Shown: positions 7,648 through 20,635, counted from the first letter of the stretch. The stretch: 64,000 bases of DNA from Bacillota bacterium (GCA_030705925.1 JAUZPM010000001.1:1-64000), one strand, 5' to 3'. Numbers and translations are program-made. The notes: generated by a model not told the origin, from the letters alone.

Positions 7648-7683
7648 CTAAAAAAGCAGACGAGCTATGCTTCGTCTGCTTTT
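7648..7683 (-). terminator. Terminator of the leftward metG-to-udp gene run
   Basis: A 13-bp stem (7651-7663 with 7672-7684 approximately) followed on the minus strand by TTTTT. The uridine phosphorylase stop codon lies inside the hairpin, so the last codons (KKADEA) form its left arm. Confidence 0.85.
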
Positions 7684-8447
7684 TTATTCCTATCTCGTCT
7701 TATTATAGTTCTAAGCGTTTCAACACCCAAACGTACAACAGCATCGGTATCATGAACCTCACTGTTTATAAGTCCCGCCTTTGCTCTTTCAGGGTTCCAA
7801 ACAGCTAAAAATGCCGCTCCCACTCTTACTTCCAAACAGCTTCCAATGACAAATAGAGCAGCGGACTCCATTTCGCTTGCAAGCACACCGCCTTTTTTCC
7901 ATGCTTCCCATTTCTGCAGCAGTTCAGCAGCAATAGGCATTCGTTCAGGCTCATGCTGTCCATAGAAAGAATCTTTACACTGCACTAATCCATAATGAAA
8001 CTTAAACTTTTTTTCTCTTGCGGTATCGATAAGCGCAGAAAGCATATCATAATTCGGCACAGCAGGAAATTCTATCGGCTCATAGTGAAGTCCCGTCCCT
8101 TCATGCCTGACTGCACCGGTCGCGATAACGATATCGCCTCCGTCCACATCAATATTGATACCTCCGCAGGTTCCGATTCGTAAAAACGTATCAGCCCCAA
8201 CGGCGTGAAGCTCTTCGAGAGCGATAGCAGCGCTTGGTCCGCCAATACCTGTCGATGTAACTGCGACCATTTCGCCATCCAAAAATCCGGAGTAAGTCAC
8301 AAATTCACGGTTTGATGCTACAAACTTAGGATTATCGAAATACTTTGCTATCTTTTCACACCGTCCAGGATCGCCTGGCAATAAAACATATCGTCCTATA
8401 TCACCGGATTTAAGTGCAATATGCATCTGCTTTCCGCCGACTTCCAT
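7665..8447 (-). CDS. udp: Uridine phosphorylase
   Basis: 260 aa, the usual length for the NP-I nucleoside phosphorylase family. It splits uridine with phosphate to uracil and ribose-1-phosphate. Visible motifs are the N-terminal LPGDPGR, the phosphate-site segment [10 protein letters not shown], and the signature [12 protein letters not shown] near residue 190. AGGGGTGG precedes the ATG. It is the last gene of a long leftward run, starting 10 nt after the deacetylase gene. Specificity for uridine over purines is inferred from overall similarity. Confidence 0.88.
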   Translation of the reverse strand: MEVGGKQMHIALKSGDIGRYVLLPGDPGRCEKIAKYFDNPKFVASNREFVTYSGFLDGEMVAVTSTGIGGPSAAIALEELHAVGADTFLRIGTCGGINIDVDGGDIVIATGAVRHEGTGLHYEPIEFPAVPNYDMLSALIDTAREKKFKFHYGLVQCKDSFYGQHEPERMPIAAELLQKWEAWKKGGVLASEMESAALFVIGSCLEVRVGAAFLAVWNPERAKAGLINSEVHDTDAVVRLGVETLRTIIRRDRNKKADEA

Positions 8448-8457
8448 AATACCACCC

Positions 8458-9807
8458 CTATTCTTTTTCTTTGGCTAAATTCCATAAGATATTGATGGCA
8501 TCACCACGTTTGATTTTTCCCTGAAGGCCCGATAGTTTTCCTCCGAGCTTCGAAATAGCTGTATCGAAATCGGCATCCGTTACCTCATGGTTAGGGCAAA
8601 ATTTTCCGCCGTTTATCTGCATAAAACCTTGTTCAACGCACCACTTAGCCGCAGAAGAATAAGGATGCTTAACTTTAACATCTGAAAATTCAAGCGTTTC
8701 AGCTTTTCCTTCTTGAATTTTTATTGTTCTGTCTATTATTGCCCTATGAGGTGCAAGCATCATTGCAAGCTCACCGCGTGTAAGAACCTTGCCCGGACGA
8801 ACAGTATTATCCCTGTAAGCAACACAGCGACCTTTTGCTATTAAACCAGCAGCAGCTTTGTAATAAGGATTTTTAGAACTTATATCCTTAAACTGTCCAT
8901 AATTTAATAGTTCCGAAACAGGGACGACCTTATATCCAAATTCCTTAAGCGTCTCAAGCTGACGCCTAAGTCCATCAACCACAGGGCTTCTGCTCGCCAT
9001 ATTATAACCGTCCTTCTGGAAGATGATCTGCCCACGAAGGAAATCCGGATTTTCGGCAAGTTTCTCACGCATTGGTCCCCACATTGTTTCAACCTCGACC
9101 TCATAACTGCCCATCGGCAGCCATCCTGCCCCGTCAAAGCTTGCGGCCATATACTGGTACTTTAGAATATCATAGGCATCATATACAGTAAAATATTTAT
9201 CAATCCTGTCGACATAATGCGGCGGACGTGAAAATTTCATTTTATAACTGTGTCTATCTTCAAGCAACTTATCAAGCTTGTAAAGATCATCAAGCACTTC
9301 ACCAAGTTTACTTAAATGCACCCTTTTCTGATATACAAAGTTCTTTCTGCCAAATAAAATATGCTGGTAGGAATGATTGCTTACCTCATGACCTTCTTCT
9401 AATATGCGGTTAATAAGTTCTTTTTGAGACTGTGCTCCGCCCTGTTCATCCATCTCAAACATCGGATAGTGATCATAGCGTATGCCCCCCCATGAGGCAC
9501 TGCCTTCAATGCCAATATCATCAGGATAATTTTTACTTGTATCCCCGATAACATCGAAGGTACCGCGCGCGTCAAATTCTTTCATTATATCTAAAATAAC
9601 ACCGGTTAAACTATCGCCTTCGTTTTTCCAAGGCTGCGGAGGCAGAGCACACGGACCGTCGTCAAATGTCATTGCAACAATTTTTTCCGGTATTAATACT
9701 CGTTCTATCCGCCGTGTCAGAGACATATAATTTGACCCGGGAATCCTACTTTTGTCCCCGAAGATAATCTTTTTAACTTTTTTCCCTATCTTTACTATTG
9801 CTGACAT
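8458..9807 (-). CDS. Polysaccharide deacetylase (NodB fold) with C-terminal SLH repeats
   Basis: 449 aa. The NodB/CE4 domain (about residues 40-310) keeps its catalytic motifs: TFDDGP with the metal/base Asp pair, HSYQH as the HxxxH metal site, and RPPHY. The C-terminal 130 residues resemble S-layer homology repeats ([40 protein letters not shown]), which normally bind secondary cell-wall polymer. No signal peptide or membrane segment is visible, which is odd for an SLH protein. ATG at 9807 is favoured over 9813 by the spacing to GAGGG. It overlaps the PHP gene by 35 nt, so the two are translationally coupled. Confidence 0.85.
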   Translation of the reverse strand: MSAIVKIGKKVKKIIFGDKSRIPGSNYMSLTRRIERVLIPEKIVAMTFDDGPCALPPQPWKNEGDSLTGVILDIMKEFDARGTFDVIGDTSKNYPDDIGIEGSASWGGIRYDHYPMFEMDEQGGAQSQKELINRILEEGHEVSNHSYQHILFGRKNFVYQKRVHLSKLGEVLDDLYKLDKLLEDRHSYKMKFSRPPHYVDRIDKYFTVYDAYDILKYQYMAASFDGAGWLPMGSYEVEVETMWGPMREKLAENPDFLRGQIIFQKDGYNMASRSPVVDGLRRQLETLKEFGYKVVPVSELLNYGQFKDISSKNPYYKAAAGLIAKGRCVAYRDNTVRPGKVLTRGELAMMLAPHRAIIDRTIKIQEGKAETLEFSDVKVKHPYSSAAKWCVEQGFMQINGGKFCPNHEVTDADFDTAISKLGGKLSGLQGKIKRGDAINILWNLAKEKE

Positions 9808-10615
9808 GGGCATTTCCCTCTTTCATTGAGATGGTTCCTTTATCCTTATTTATTAAACCGGCAAATTTAAGCAAATCTATCAAGCAAAAAAATGTAAGCA
9901 CTAATATCCTTTTAAATAGAGCCGGCTCGTTTTTCAATTTATACTGTTTTATGAGCTGAGACAAAGCGCGATTCCTCATACTCGATTCTTTGCCCCACAC
10001 AATGCCATCACCTTTAAGAACAGCAGTTTTCAATTCTAATAATGAAACCTCAACCAGCTTTACCTCAAGGAAGGCGTTTCCGATTTCGTTAAGAATATGT
10101 GCATCGCTGCCAGCCGTATACGGTTTTGAAATTTTTTCGGCATATACAGCCGCGGCACTATTTGCTTTATCATTTATGCTTGCCGCACGCGCATTATAAA
10201 CTTCTATACAGTCGACCATGCTAAGATAATCTGTGCAGACATTTACCGATTCAAATGGATGCGCCGCACATACGATTCCGCCAGCTTTTTTTATAGCTGA
10301 GTGTACATCTTTATAACTATAAACATCAGTTGAAACTAATGAATCTAAATTTAACGGCTCCTTCAAAAAAAGCCCTAATATATGCCCGCGGTCAGTGGAT
10401 ATTTCGCAAGCTGGAACAACGATTATACCTTGGTATACTCCGTCTTTATCCGTGTTCTCAGAAATCCAATTAAAGCTTTCACATGTATTATGATCGCAGA
10501 GTGCGACTGCGCCGATTCCCTTTTTTTTAGCTCTTCGAACGATCTGCTCCGGCCCTTGTTTGCTGTCCGGTGAATATATTGTGTGTATATGAAGATCCGC
10601 TTTGATCGATTTCAT
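9773..10615 (-). CDS. PHP-domain metal-dependent phosphoesterase
   Basis: 280 aa. The PHP metal ligands are present in order: DLHIHT (residues 7-12), CDHNT (about 40-44), HPFE (about 119-122) and GSDAH (about 167-171). PHP proteins hydrolyse phosphoesters, but the substrate is not evident. The C-terminal 70 residues include a hydrophobic stretch (ILVLTFFCLIDLLKF) that may associate with the membrane. GGAGGAG precedes the ATG, which overlaps the stop of the ATP-grasp gene by 4 nt. Confidence 0.85.
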   Translation of the reverse strand: MKSIKADLHIHTIYSPDSKQGPEQIVRRAKKKGIGAVALCDHNTCESFNWISENTDKDGVYQGIIVVPACEISTDRGHILGLFLKEPLNLDSLVSTDVYSYKDVHSAIKKAGGIVCAAHPFESVNVCTDYLSMVDCIEVYNARAASINDKANSAAAVYAEKISKPYTAGSDAHILNEIGNAFLEVKLVEVSLLELKTAVLKGDGIVWGKESSMRNRALSQLIKQYKLKNEPALFKRILVLTFFCLIDLLKFAGLINKDKGTISMKEGNAHVSNSKDREKS

Positions 10616-11739
10616 CGATCTCCTCCGCTAACAAGTGACTTAATATAATGTAAACTTGCACTAATGTCAGAAAACTCAATTACCCCGTCACGAACCTTTG
10701 GATTTAATAAATCTTTAATTATTATCCCAGACTCTCCAATACGCTTATTTCGTATCAATTCGTTTAATAATTTAAGTTCAGAAGGGAAAAACTGCATTTT
10801 AACTCCAAGAGAGTAGTTAGGTTTTGTCAAATCAGCAGGTTTAAGTCTCTCACCAGCCGATGCATTAAACCATGACATTGAAAAGCTGCTGTTACAGGCA
10901 CGTGCAAGCGCATAACTCCCCCAGACACGAGGATTGATTTCCATCAGTCTGTAATTGTCATCCGTTCCCTTAAACTCGACCATTGCTACACCTGTAAAAC
11001 CTATTTTTTTTAACAAACGAACTGCATCGTTAACCATATTTTCGTTAAAGTATGTTTCGCAGCAGGTTGACGGTCCGCCAGACGACGGAAATTGCCTTAC
11101 ACGGCGGTGTGAAATGAAATCAACTGCGTTTTGCTCTTTATCCATTACAAGTGAAACGCCAAAACCATCGCCCTCAATATATTCCTGCAAAACCGGCTCG
11201 CTGTCAAGCTTTAAATACTCATTATATGTTTTAATTAAAGACTCTCGGTTGTTTATGATCGAATAGCGCTCATTTGCTTTCTTTCCTAGCTTTTCACCAC
11301 AGCGATACTTGATAACACATGGATATTCCGCATCATCTAGTGTATAACTTTTCGGCACGGGGACTCCGGCACTAACAGCGGCATCAATTACTGCACTTTT
11401 ATCGTTGGCATTATTCAAATTTTCTTCAGTCGGAACAAGGTGCGCAATATCTTTAAAAAGTTCAGGATATTTCGAAACAGCTGATATTGTATCTCTTCCG
11501 GGACAAAGCAGAACCGGATTTTCTATTTTTTTGCATACCTCTGACAGATGCTTTGCGTATTCCATTTCAGCTTTTTCAGTCAGGAGGATATGGTTTGAAA
11601 CATGCTTAGAATAAAACCCTACAGGTGCTCCCTGCCCTTTTCTGCACACAGCCGTTATATTTTTGATACCGCCGTCAGCGAGGTCACGTATAAGAGCTAA
11701 TGTCATTCTATATTGTACATCGGTAACAACGGCGTTCAT
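10612..11739 (-). CDS. ATP-grasp domain ligase-like protein
   Basis: 375 aa, carbamoyl-phosphate-synthase-like ATP-grasp fold. It has an N-terminal Rossmann-like preATP-grasp region (residues about 1-110), an ATP-binding region with CVIKYRCGEKLGKKA and VLQEYIEGDGFGVSL, and the metal-binding end MEINPRVWGSYALA. Such enzymes join a carboxylate to an amine or thiol through an acyl phosphate. The substrate is unknown. It is overlapped by the PHP gene and then the deacetylase gene, suggesting one pathway acting on a surface polymer or peptide. GGAGG-type ribosome site before the ATG. Confidence 0.85.
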   Translation of the reverse strand: MNAVVTDVQYRMTLALIRDLADGGIKNITAVCRKGQGAPVGFYSKHVSNHILLTEKAEMEYAKHLSEVCKKIENPVLLCPGRDTISAVSKYPELFKDIAHLVPTEENLNNANDKSAVIDAAVSAGVPVPKSYTLDDAEYPCVIKYRCGEKLGKKANERYSIINNRESLIKTYNEYLKLDSEPVLQEYIEGDGFGVSLVMDKEQNAVDFISHRRVRQFPSSGGPSTCCETYFNENMVNDAVRLLKKIGFTGVAMVEFKGTDDNYRLMEINPRVWGSYALARACNSSFSMSWFNASAGERLKPADLTKPNYSLGVKMQFFPSELKLLNELIRNKRIGESGIIIKDLLNPKVRDGVIEFSDISASLHYIKSLVSGGDR

Positions 11740-11751
11740 ACGGCCTCCAAT

Positions 11752-12512
11752 TTATCTGATGCCAAAAAGACGTTTGGCGTTTTCGGTTGTACAGTCTGCA
11801 ACCTCTTCAAATGATATGCCCCTGATTTCCGCAATCTTTTGGGCAACCAGACGCACATTACGCGAATCATTTCTTGTCCCTCTCAGCGGTTCAGGGGCAA
11901 GATAAGGCGAATCGGTTTCTATCATAAGTCTGTCAAGCGGCATGTGAGCTACAACTTCAACAGCTTTTTTTGCATTTTTAAAAGTAATAACCCCAGTAAA
12001 TGAAATGTAAAAGCCCATTTTCAAAAGTTCGTCAGCCATCTCTATACTGCCTGAAAAGCAGTGCACCACACCACGGGGTTTCGTATCCTTTAAAACAGCC
12101 AGCGTGTCTGCATGAGAATCCCTATCATGGACAATTACAGGTTTGTCAACCTCATTTGCGAGAATACACTGTTCTCTGAACCAATTTTTCTGTTTTTCGC
12201 GGGATGCGTTTTCATAATAATAATCAAGCCCTATTTCGCCTATCGCCACACATTTTGGATGCTTTGAAAGCTTTCGAATATCTTCGAGCGCAGAAATATC
12301 ATAAGGTCCGCAGTCCTGAGGATGAATCCCAACAGCGGCGTAAACATATGGATAACGTTCCGCAATCCTTAAACTTTCACGGCTTTGTTCAGGTGTTGAC
12401 GGACAAGTTACAATATAATCAACGCCAGACTTTGGCATCGATTTTAAAAGTTCGTCACCGTCAACTTCAAACTGCTCATCGTAATAATGGGCATGAGAAT
12501 CGAAAAGCCCCA

Positions 12513-12513
<1 letters not shown>
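11752..12513 (-). CDS. tatD: TatD family metal-dependent deoxyribonuclease
   Basis: 253 aa. TIM-barrel amidohydrolase-like nuclease with the family motifs FDSHAHYYD (residues 4-12), IGEIGLDYYY near 92, VIVHDRDSH near 125, HCFSG near 150 and IETDSPYLAPEP near 200. Members are 3'-5' exonucleases acting on DNA or RNA ends. Its ATG overlaps the metG stop (TGATG), the usual metG-tatD arrangement in Firmicutes. Confidence 0.94.
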
Positions 12514-14438
<1,925 letters not shown>

Positions 14439-14460
14439 TTAACCTCCAAAGAGTAATTAA

Positions 14461-14494
14461 CTGTTCCCCGTCAGGATCACCAGACGGGGAACAG
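14461..14494 (-). other. 12-bp stem-loop between DUF975 and metG
   Basis: CTGTTCCCCGTC (14461-14472) pairs perfectly with GACGGGGAACAG (14483-14494). On the minus strand only a weak T-rich tract (TTAATTACTCTTT) follows; on the plus strand it is followed by GTTTTTTATT. It may terminate part of the DUF975 transcript upstream of metG or stabilise the processed ends. Confidence 0.6.
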
Positions 14495-14503
14495 CGTTTT
14501 TTA

Positions 14504-15532
14504 TTATAAACTTTCAGGTCTGTCATCGTCTTGTTTCTGTTCTTGCTGACCTTGATCTGAAGCTTGGTTAAAATCATCCTGAGTATCCTGTGACGGCTGA
14601 CTGGGTTCATTATTTGTTTCGGGAGCGGATGGAGTATACATCTGTGAACTGCCGTTAAAGTTGTTATTAGCGTTCGGATTTTGATCATACCCGTTTTCGA
14701 AATCAGGCTGAGTTCCGACATCATACACATAATTGCAAAATATGATGCTTGCACCGCTCATATATGGAAGTACCCATAATAATGCTAGTCCGCATGTAAG
14801 AAAGCCAAGCAACATCCATAAAATAAAAGATAACGAGAAAACGAAAAATTCCCATTTGTGCCCCTTCATAAGCCGTACACTGTCTTTAATAATTTCATTT
14901 ATCTTCTTTTCCGGAAATCTTACACACAAATATGTTACAAGGGAATAACGAAGTAAGAATATATTTAAGGCAAAAGCAGCCGCAAAATACAGAATATCCA
15001 AAGGCGCCATAATTGCAACATAATTGAAATTCACATAGTTTGGTCCAAGGTATTCTAATGCAGCCATCCCCCCGAATAAAATCATGACCGGCAATGAATA
15101 AATTAAATAACGAACAAATACATTAAGCATCAACAATACGCTTTTAATAAAATGATCAAAACTTGAAAACCAATCGAAAATTGTCCCCAGGCTCTTTTTC
15201 TTGCCCTCGCTTAGCGAAACAAACCAGCTTGTAATACCAAAAATAAGAGGTATGAAAATAAGAAGGCAAATAAGAGTAAGTAAAACGGCCGCGATTATAG
15301 CTGGAACCTCTGTTCCGTCGCCAAAAACATAGTTGTGGTTGTTAAACGTGTTGAAATTTAAGTCATTACTTTGTACCCCAAAAACTGCAGTTAGAATCCC
15401 CTGTATAAACATGCTCAGTCCTAAATATACAAGCATTGGGATAAATAACACTAAAATTGCTGTTCCTAAATTATTTTTCAACATAAGTTTGGCATTAGCT
15501 TTTATATTTCTGCGGATGGTGCTTTTGTCCAT
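14504..15532 (-). CDS. DUF975 family integral membrane protein
   Basis: 342 aa. The N-terminal MDKSTIRRNIKANAKLMLKNN and the multi-helix body (about six segments between residues 20 and 265) match the DUF975 family, of unknown function. The last ~65 residues are a hydrophilic tail rich in Gln, Asn, Asp and Ser with no predicted fold, probably cytoplasmic. It lies upstream of metG on the same strand with a stem-loop between them. Confidence 0.8.
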   Translation of the reverse strand: MDKSTIRRNIKANAKLMLKNNLGTAILVLFIPMLVYLGLSMFIQGILTAVFGVQSNDLNFNTFNNHNYVFGDGTEVPAIIAAVLLTLICLLIFIPLIFGITSWFVSLSEGKKKSLGTIFDWFSSFDHFIKSVLLMLNVFVRYLIYSLPVMILFGGMAALEYLGPNYVNFNYVAIMAPLDILYFAAAFALNIFLLRYSLVTYLCVRFPEKKINEIIKDSVRLMKGHKWEFFVFSLSFILWMLLGFLTCGLALLWVLPYMSGASIIFCNYVYDVGTQPDFENGYDQNPNANNNFNGSSQMYTPSAPETNNEPSQPSQDTQDDFNQASDQGQQEQKQDDDRPESL

Positions 15533-15642
15533 TTAAACACGCCCCTTTATGTTTTTCATAAAAATTTCCTATTATATATTTTACTAAATATTATGAAATA
15601 TATCAATCCTGAGATTAAAAAAGCTTTCTAATTTATTTTTTC

Positions 15643-18534
15643 TTACTTATTTAAATAATCTTTTACGCCATTTGCTATCCCCTGAGCCTGAAGTTTAATT
15701 ATATCAGTATTTGAAAGATCCTCAAACTCGTATGGATTTGAAATATAGCCCATCTCTATCAATATTGATGGACATTCAGTCACCCGGCAAACAGCAAGTC
15801 CCTGAAAACGAACCCCGCCATCTTTTCGTCCAACTGTATCAATCAAACTTTTTTGCATAATATCAGCAAAAGCTTTTGAAAAATCTTCACTATAAAGAGT
15901 AATTATCCCTGAATAATTCTTGATATCTACACTGCTGTCGAGAGAATTATGGTGTATCGAAACGAATAAATCAGGATTTGTCTTACGTGTAAGTGCAACA
16001 CGTTCATTTAAAGTCACATCATCATCTCCCGATCGAGTCATAATTACCTTTGCGCCAAGTGATTCAAGTTGACTCTTAACTTCATCCGCAACGGAATAAT
16101 TGAGATTTTTCTCATTCCTTCCAAGTTCCCCTTCCGGCCCTAAAGCGCCGCAGTCAGAGCCACCGTGTCCCGCATCAATGACAACAGTTTTGCCCAAAAG
16201 CGGTTTTAATCCGTTTTTAAGTTTAGGCGGATTCTTAAATGCTATTATAGTTTTTCCTGATGCGCAGTTTATCTTATATCCATATAACCCATCTGCATTT
16301 TTGAGGTCCAATGTATAAATAGCGTTATTTCCGCTCTGTGAATAGGTTATACTTGAAAACAACTCATTTTCTTTTGATATATTAAATGCTTTTTTGCCCG
16401 TAGTATTATAAAATGTAATCTTAAAATAACTGCTTCCGGTTTCTATTTTATAAGGGGCATGAACCGGCATCTTCCATATGATTTCAGTTGAATTGGCTTT
16501 TCTTTTTTCATAAATACTAGAAATGCTGTTATCCTTAAGCTTTTTGTCATGCACTTTAACGTTTTCCTTCAAAGTCCAGCCACCATAGCGTAACTTATAA
16601 AAGTCCGGTGACTCATCCACGATATAATCCGTAACATTCTTAGCAAGTGGAGTGATTCTGTCAGCAGAGCCAGAATTCGTGGTTCTCATGATGGTGTCAT
16701 TTTTTAGTATAGTTCCATGTAGCGTTTGCGAAAGATTAACTGCGAAAACTTCGCCATCCGCTTGTTCTGAGAAGGATCCTGCATCATTTGACACCATAAA
16801 TACGGGTTTACCCAGGCTCTTTGTGCCGGCAATGCTTGTCCGTGGTATCTTAAAAGAAGAAGAATACCTTGCAAGCGCCATGCCTCCGGACGGCACTGCA
16901 TCTCCCTCTTTTAGGATAGAAATTGTCTCCGAAAGCTTTGCCGCGACAATTGCCCCTTTAGGCGCGATACAACTTAAGGTAAGATATTCCCCAACGTTCA
17001 GATATTGATTAGAAGAAGGAGACAGCGAACCAGGTTTAAATCCAAGGGTGCTCATCTGGTAGCTATCCGCTTGTTTTGCGCCATTTCGCTTTAAACAGTA
17101 ACTATATTGCTTCCCGTTATAAGTAAACTGGTAGGTATTATTTCCCGTTTTTAGATCCAAATAAGCTTCAAAATATCCGCTTTTTGTCCTTTGAACTTCC
17201 TTTCCATTTAAATAAAGAGGTGCTCTAGGATCGGAAGAACCGATTACATAACTTTTTGAAGATGAAACTGACGACCCACTTTTGGGATAACTAAAAGCGA
17301 GGTCACGGATAGGACTTGAATCTCTAAACAAGCTCTCTAAGCTATCCTTTATCCCCAATACGTTATCAGATATACTTGAATAGCCGTAAAATACACTGCC
17401 CTTAACTTCAGGGCGTGTTTTATTTACTGATATTTCTTTAGAAAGTTCATCTGCATCCTTCCACTGCGGGGCGGTATCCCCTCCAACCTTATAAGCCGCA
17501 TGCCCTATGTAAAGGTCGACGCCGGTATCCTTAACCGTATCGCTCCACCAGTTAACGAGTTTTTGATAGTCACAGTTTTTATCACCGATTGGCCAGTATA
17601 TTTGCGGTATTATATAATCGACGCTGTGATCTTTGACCCATTTTCTTGAATCTGCAAAACTCTGATTATAACTTTCATATCCGCTTGTATCGCTTCCAAG
17701 TGGATTATCCTTTTTATTTGCCCAAACACCCGGAGGTGACACTCCAAACTTAACAGACGGCTTGATTCTTTTGATTTCTCTATTAGTTCTCTCAATTAAC
17801 TCATTAATATTCTTGCGCCGCCAGTCCGCTTTTGACAGCCCGCCGCCATATTTCTGGTATGTGTCCGAATCATTAAAATCGCTCTTCGAAGAATACGGGT
17901 AAAAGTAATCATCGAAATGTATTCCGGCTACGTCATAGTTTTTAACAATTTCTCTTACGCCATCAATAACAAGCTGCGTAGAAGCTGGATCGCCTGGGTC
18001 AAAATAGAGCTTCCCATCTGCAAATTCGCGGACAAGATTCGGATTTTTACGTGCAGGACTAGTCTCACACAGATCAGACAGTTTCATACCTGAGGCAGAG
18101 GTCACGCGGTAAGGATTTATCCACGCATGAATCTCAATATCTCTTTTTTTAGCTTCATCACAAGCATATTTGAGTGGGTCGAAACCGTTGTCAGGCGCTT
18201 CTCCCTGTTTTCCTGTCAAATATACAGACCATGGAAAAATATCCGATTTATAAAGTGCGTCGGCAGATGGCCTAACCTGAAAAAATACGGCATTAATCCC
18301 TGTATCTTTAGCGGTATCAAGGATATGTATTATTTCCTTTTTCATTTCATCTACAGATAAACCTTGTTTTGAAGGAAAGTTTATATTCTGAACTGTCGCC
18401 ACCCAAACGCCGGTAAAATATGATTTTGACGCTTGTGCCTCCTGTTTCATAATAGGAAGACTCGTTAATATCCCCGTCAGCAGTAATACTGACAATGTTA
18501 AAGCCAAAAGTGCCCTTGCCTTCTCGCTCAACAT
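15643..18534 (-). CDS. Secreted GHL10 glycosidase-like protein fused to N-acetylmuramoyl-L-alanine amidase
   Basis: 963 aa. An N-terminal signal peptide (hydrophobic residues about 8-30, cleavage near QAS). Residues about 40-400 form a GHL10/DUF187 TIM-barrel glycosidase-like domain (GVWVATVQNINFP, HAWINPYRV, GIHFDDYFYP). A linker of about 370 residues follows. Residues about 775-963 are an Amidase_3 zinc amidase with VIDAGHGG, the Glu of GRNEKNLN, the His of SIHHN and the catalytic Glu of LIEMGYISN. It would cut peptidoglycan peptide stems and perhaps a glycan. AAAGGAG precedes the ATG. The union of both activities in one chain is noteworthy. Confidence 0.9.
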   Translation of the reverse strand: MLSEKARALLALTLSVLLLTGILTSLPIMKQEAQASKSYFTGVWVATVQNINFPSKQGLSVDEMKKEIIHILDTAKDTGINAVFFQVRPSADALYKSDIFPWSVYLTGKQGEAPDNGFDPLKYACDEAKKRDIEIHAWINPYRVTSASGMKLSDLCETSPARKNPNLVREFADGKLYFDPGDPASTQLVIDGVREIVKNYDVAGIHFDDYFYPYSSKSDFNDSDTYQKYGGGLSKADWRRKNINELIERTNREIKRIKPSVKFGVSPPGVWANKKDNPLGSDTSGYESYNQSFADSRKWVKDHSVDYIIPQIYWPIGDKNCDYQKLVNWWSDTVKDTGVDLYIGHAAYKVGGDTAPQWKDADELSKEISVNKTRPEVKGSVFYGYSSISDNVLGIKDSLESLFRDSSPIRDLAFSYPKSGSSVSSSKSYVIGSSDPRAPLYLNGKEVQRTKSGYFEAYLDLKTGNNTYQFTYNGKQYSYCLKRNGAKQADSYQMSTLGFKPGSLSPSSNQYLNVGEYLTLSCIAPKGAIVAAKLSETISILKEGDAVPSGGMALARYSSSFKIPRTSIAGTKSLGKPVFMVSNDAGSFSEQADGEVFAVNLSQTLHGTILKNDTIMRTTNSGSADRITPLAKNVTDYIVDESPDFYKLRYGGWTLKENVKVHDKKLKDNSISSIYEKRKANSTEIIWKMPVHAPYKIETGSSYFKITFYNTTGKKAFNISKENELFSSITYSQSGNNAIYTLDLKNADGLYGYKINCASGKTIIAFKNPPKLKNGLKPLLGKTVVIDAGHGGSDCGALGPEGELGRNEKNLNYSVADEVKSQLESLGAKVIMTRSGDDDVTLNERVALTRKTNPDLFVSIHHNSLDSSVDIKNYSGIITLYSEDFSKAFADIMQKSLIDTVGRKDGGVRFQGLAVCRVTECPSILIEMGYISNPYEFEDLSNTDIIKLQAQGIANGVKDYLNK

Positions 18535-18609
18535 TTTAATCTCCTTTAATAATTTGATATTTACGCTGCCTTACTATTTATATGCTTGTGAAATTAATAA
18601 TATTATCAG

Positions 18610-18641
18610 TAAAAAAGCGGCATTTCAAACGAAATACCGCT
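18610..18641 (-). terminator. Terminator at the end of the pyrG transcript
   Basis: Stem AGCGG-x-ATTTC (18616-18626) with GAAAT-x-CCGCT (18631-18641), loop AAAC, followed on the minus strand by TTTTTT. It lies about 45 nt beyond repeat copy A, so that element is transcribed as part of the pyrG 3' UTR. The remaining sequence up to the GHL10-amidase start shows only that gene's ribosome site. Confidence 0.8.
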
Positions 18642-18684
18642 ATAGACTGCCGAAAATTACATATAGTTGATAAGACAAAATTGA

Positions 18685-18825
18685 TGTATCAGATTTTTAA
18701 ACGCGGTCTTCAGGTTACAATTGTAAACGCAAAATGGCTAGTCGTCCCATACCGGGGCACTTTTGCTTACTTCAGAACAGGCGCCCTGCTGTATTTGCAT
18801 ACAGCGACGAGCGCCTGTCCTTTTC
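18685..18825 (-). repeat. Dispersed structured repeat, copy A
   Basis: Minus-strand copy starting 12 nt after the pyrG stop. It shares long blocks with the copies at 31293 and 63935: GAAAAGGACAGGC, GCTCGTCGCTGTATGCA, ATACAGCAGGGCG, CTGAAGTAAGCAAAAGTGCC, GCGTTTACAA. It lacks a 15-bp piece present in the other two, consistent with deletion between two ACAGGC direct repeats. It folds as ACAGGCGC/GCGCCTGT outside GCTGTAT/ATACAGC. Confidence 0.85.
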
Positions 18826-18836
18826 ATGCGTCTTTA

Positions 18837-20529
<1,693 letters not shown>

Positions 20530-20563
20530 CGTGTTTATAACAAATTATTTACAATACATATTA

Positions 20564-20591
20564 ATTATACGGCATTTTTTAACGATTTCAA
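20564..20591 (-). promoter_or_regulatory. pyrG promoter
   Basis: Minus strand TTGAAA (20586-20591), 16-nt spacer, TATAAT (20564-20569). It gives a leader of about 110 nt that contains the hairpin at 20482-20529. Confidence 0.7.
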
Positions 20592-20635
20592 CCCTTAATA
20601 AGAAAAAATAGTAATTTAAAATCTTAAAATTGGGG

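Noticed and set aside
18685-18825. Repeat A/B/C as an insertion sequence or MITE
   Set aside because: No inverted termini, target duplications or transposase were visible. The constant sense orientation after genes does not fit random insertion, although three copies cannot settle it.
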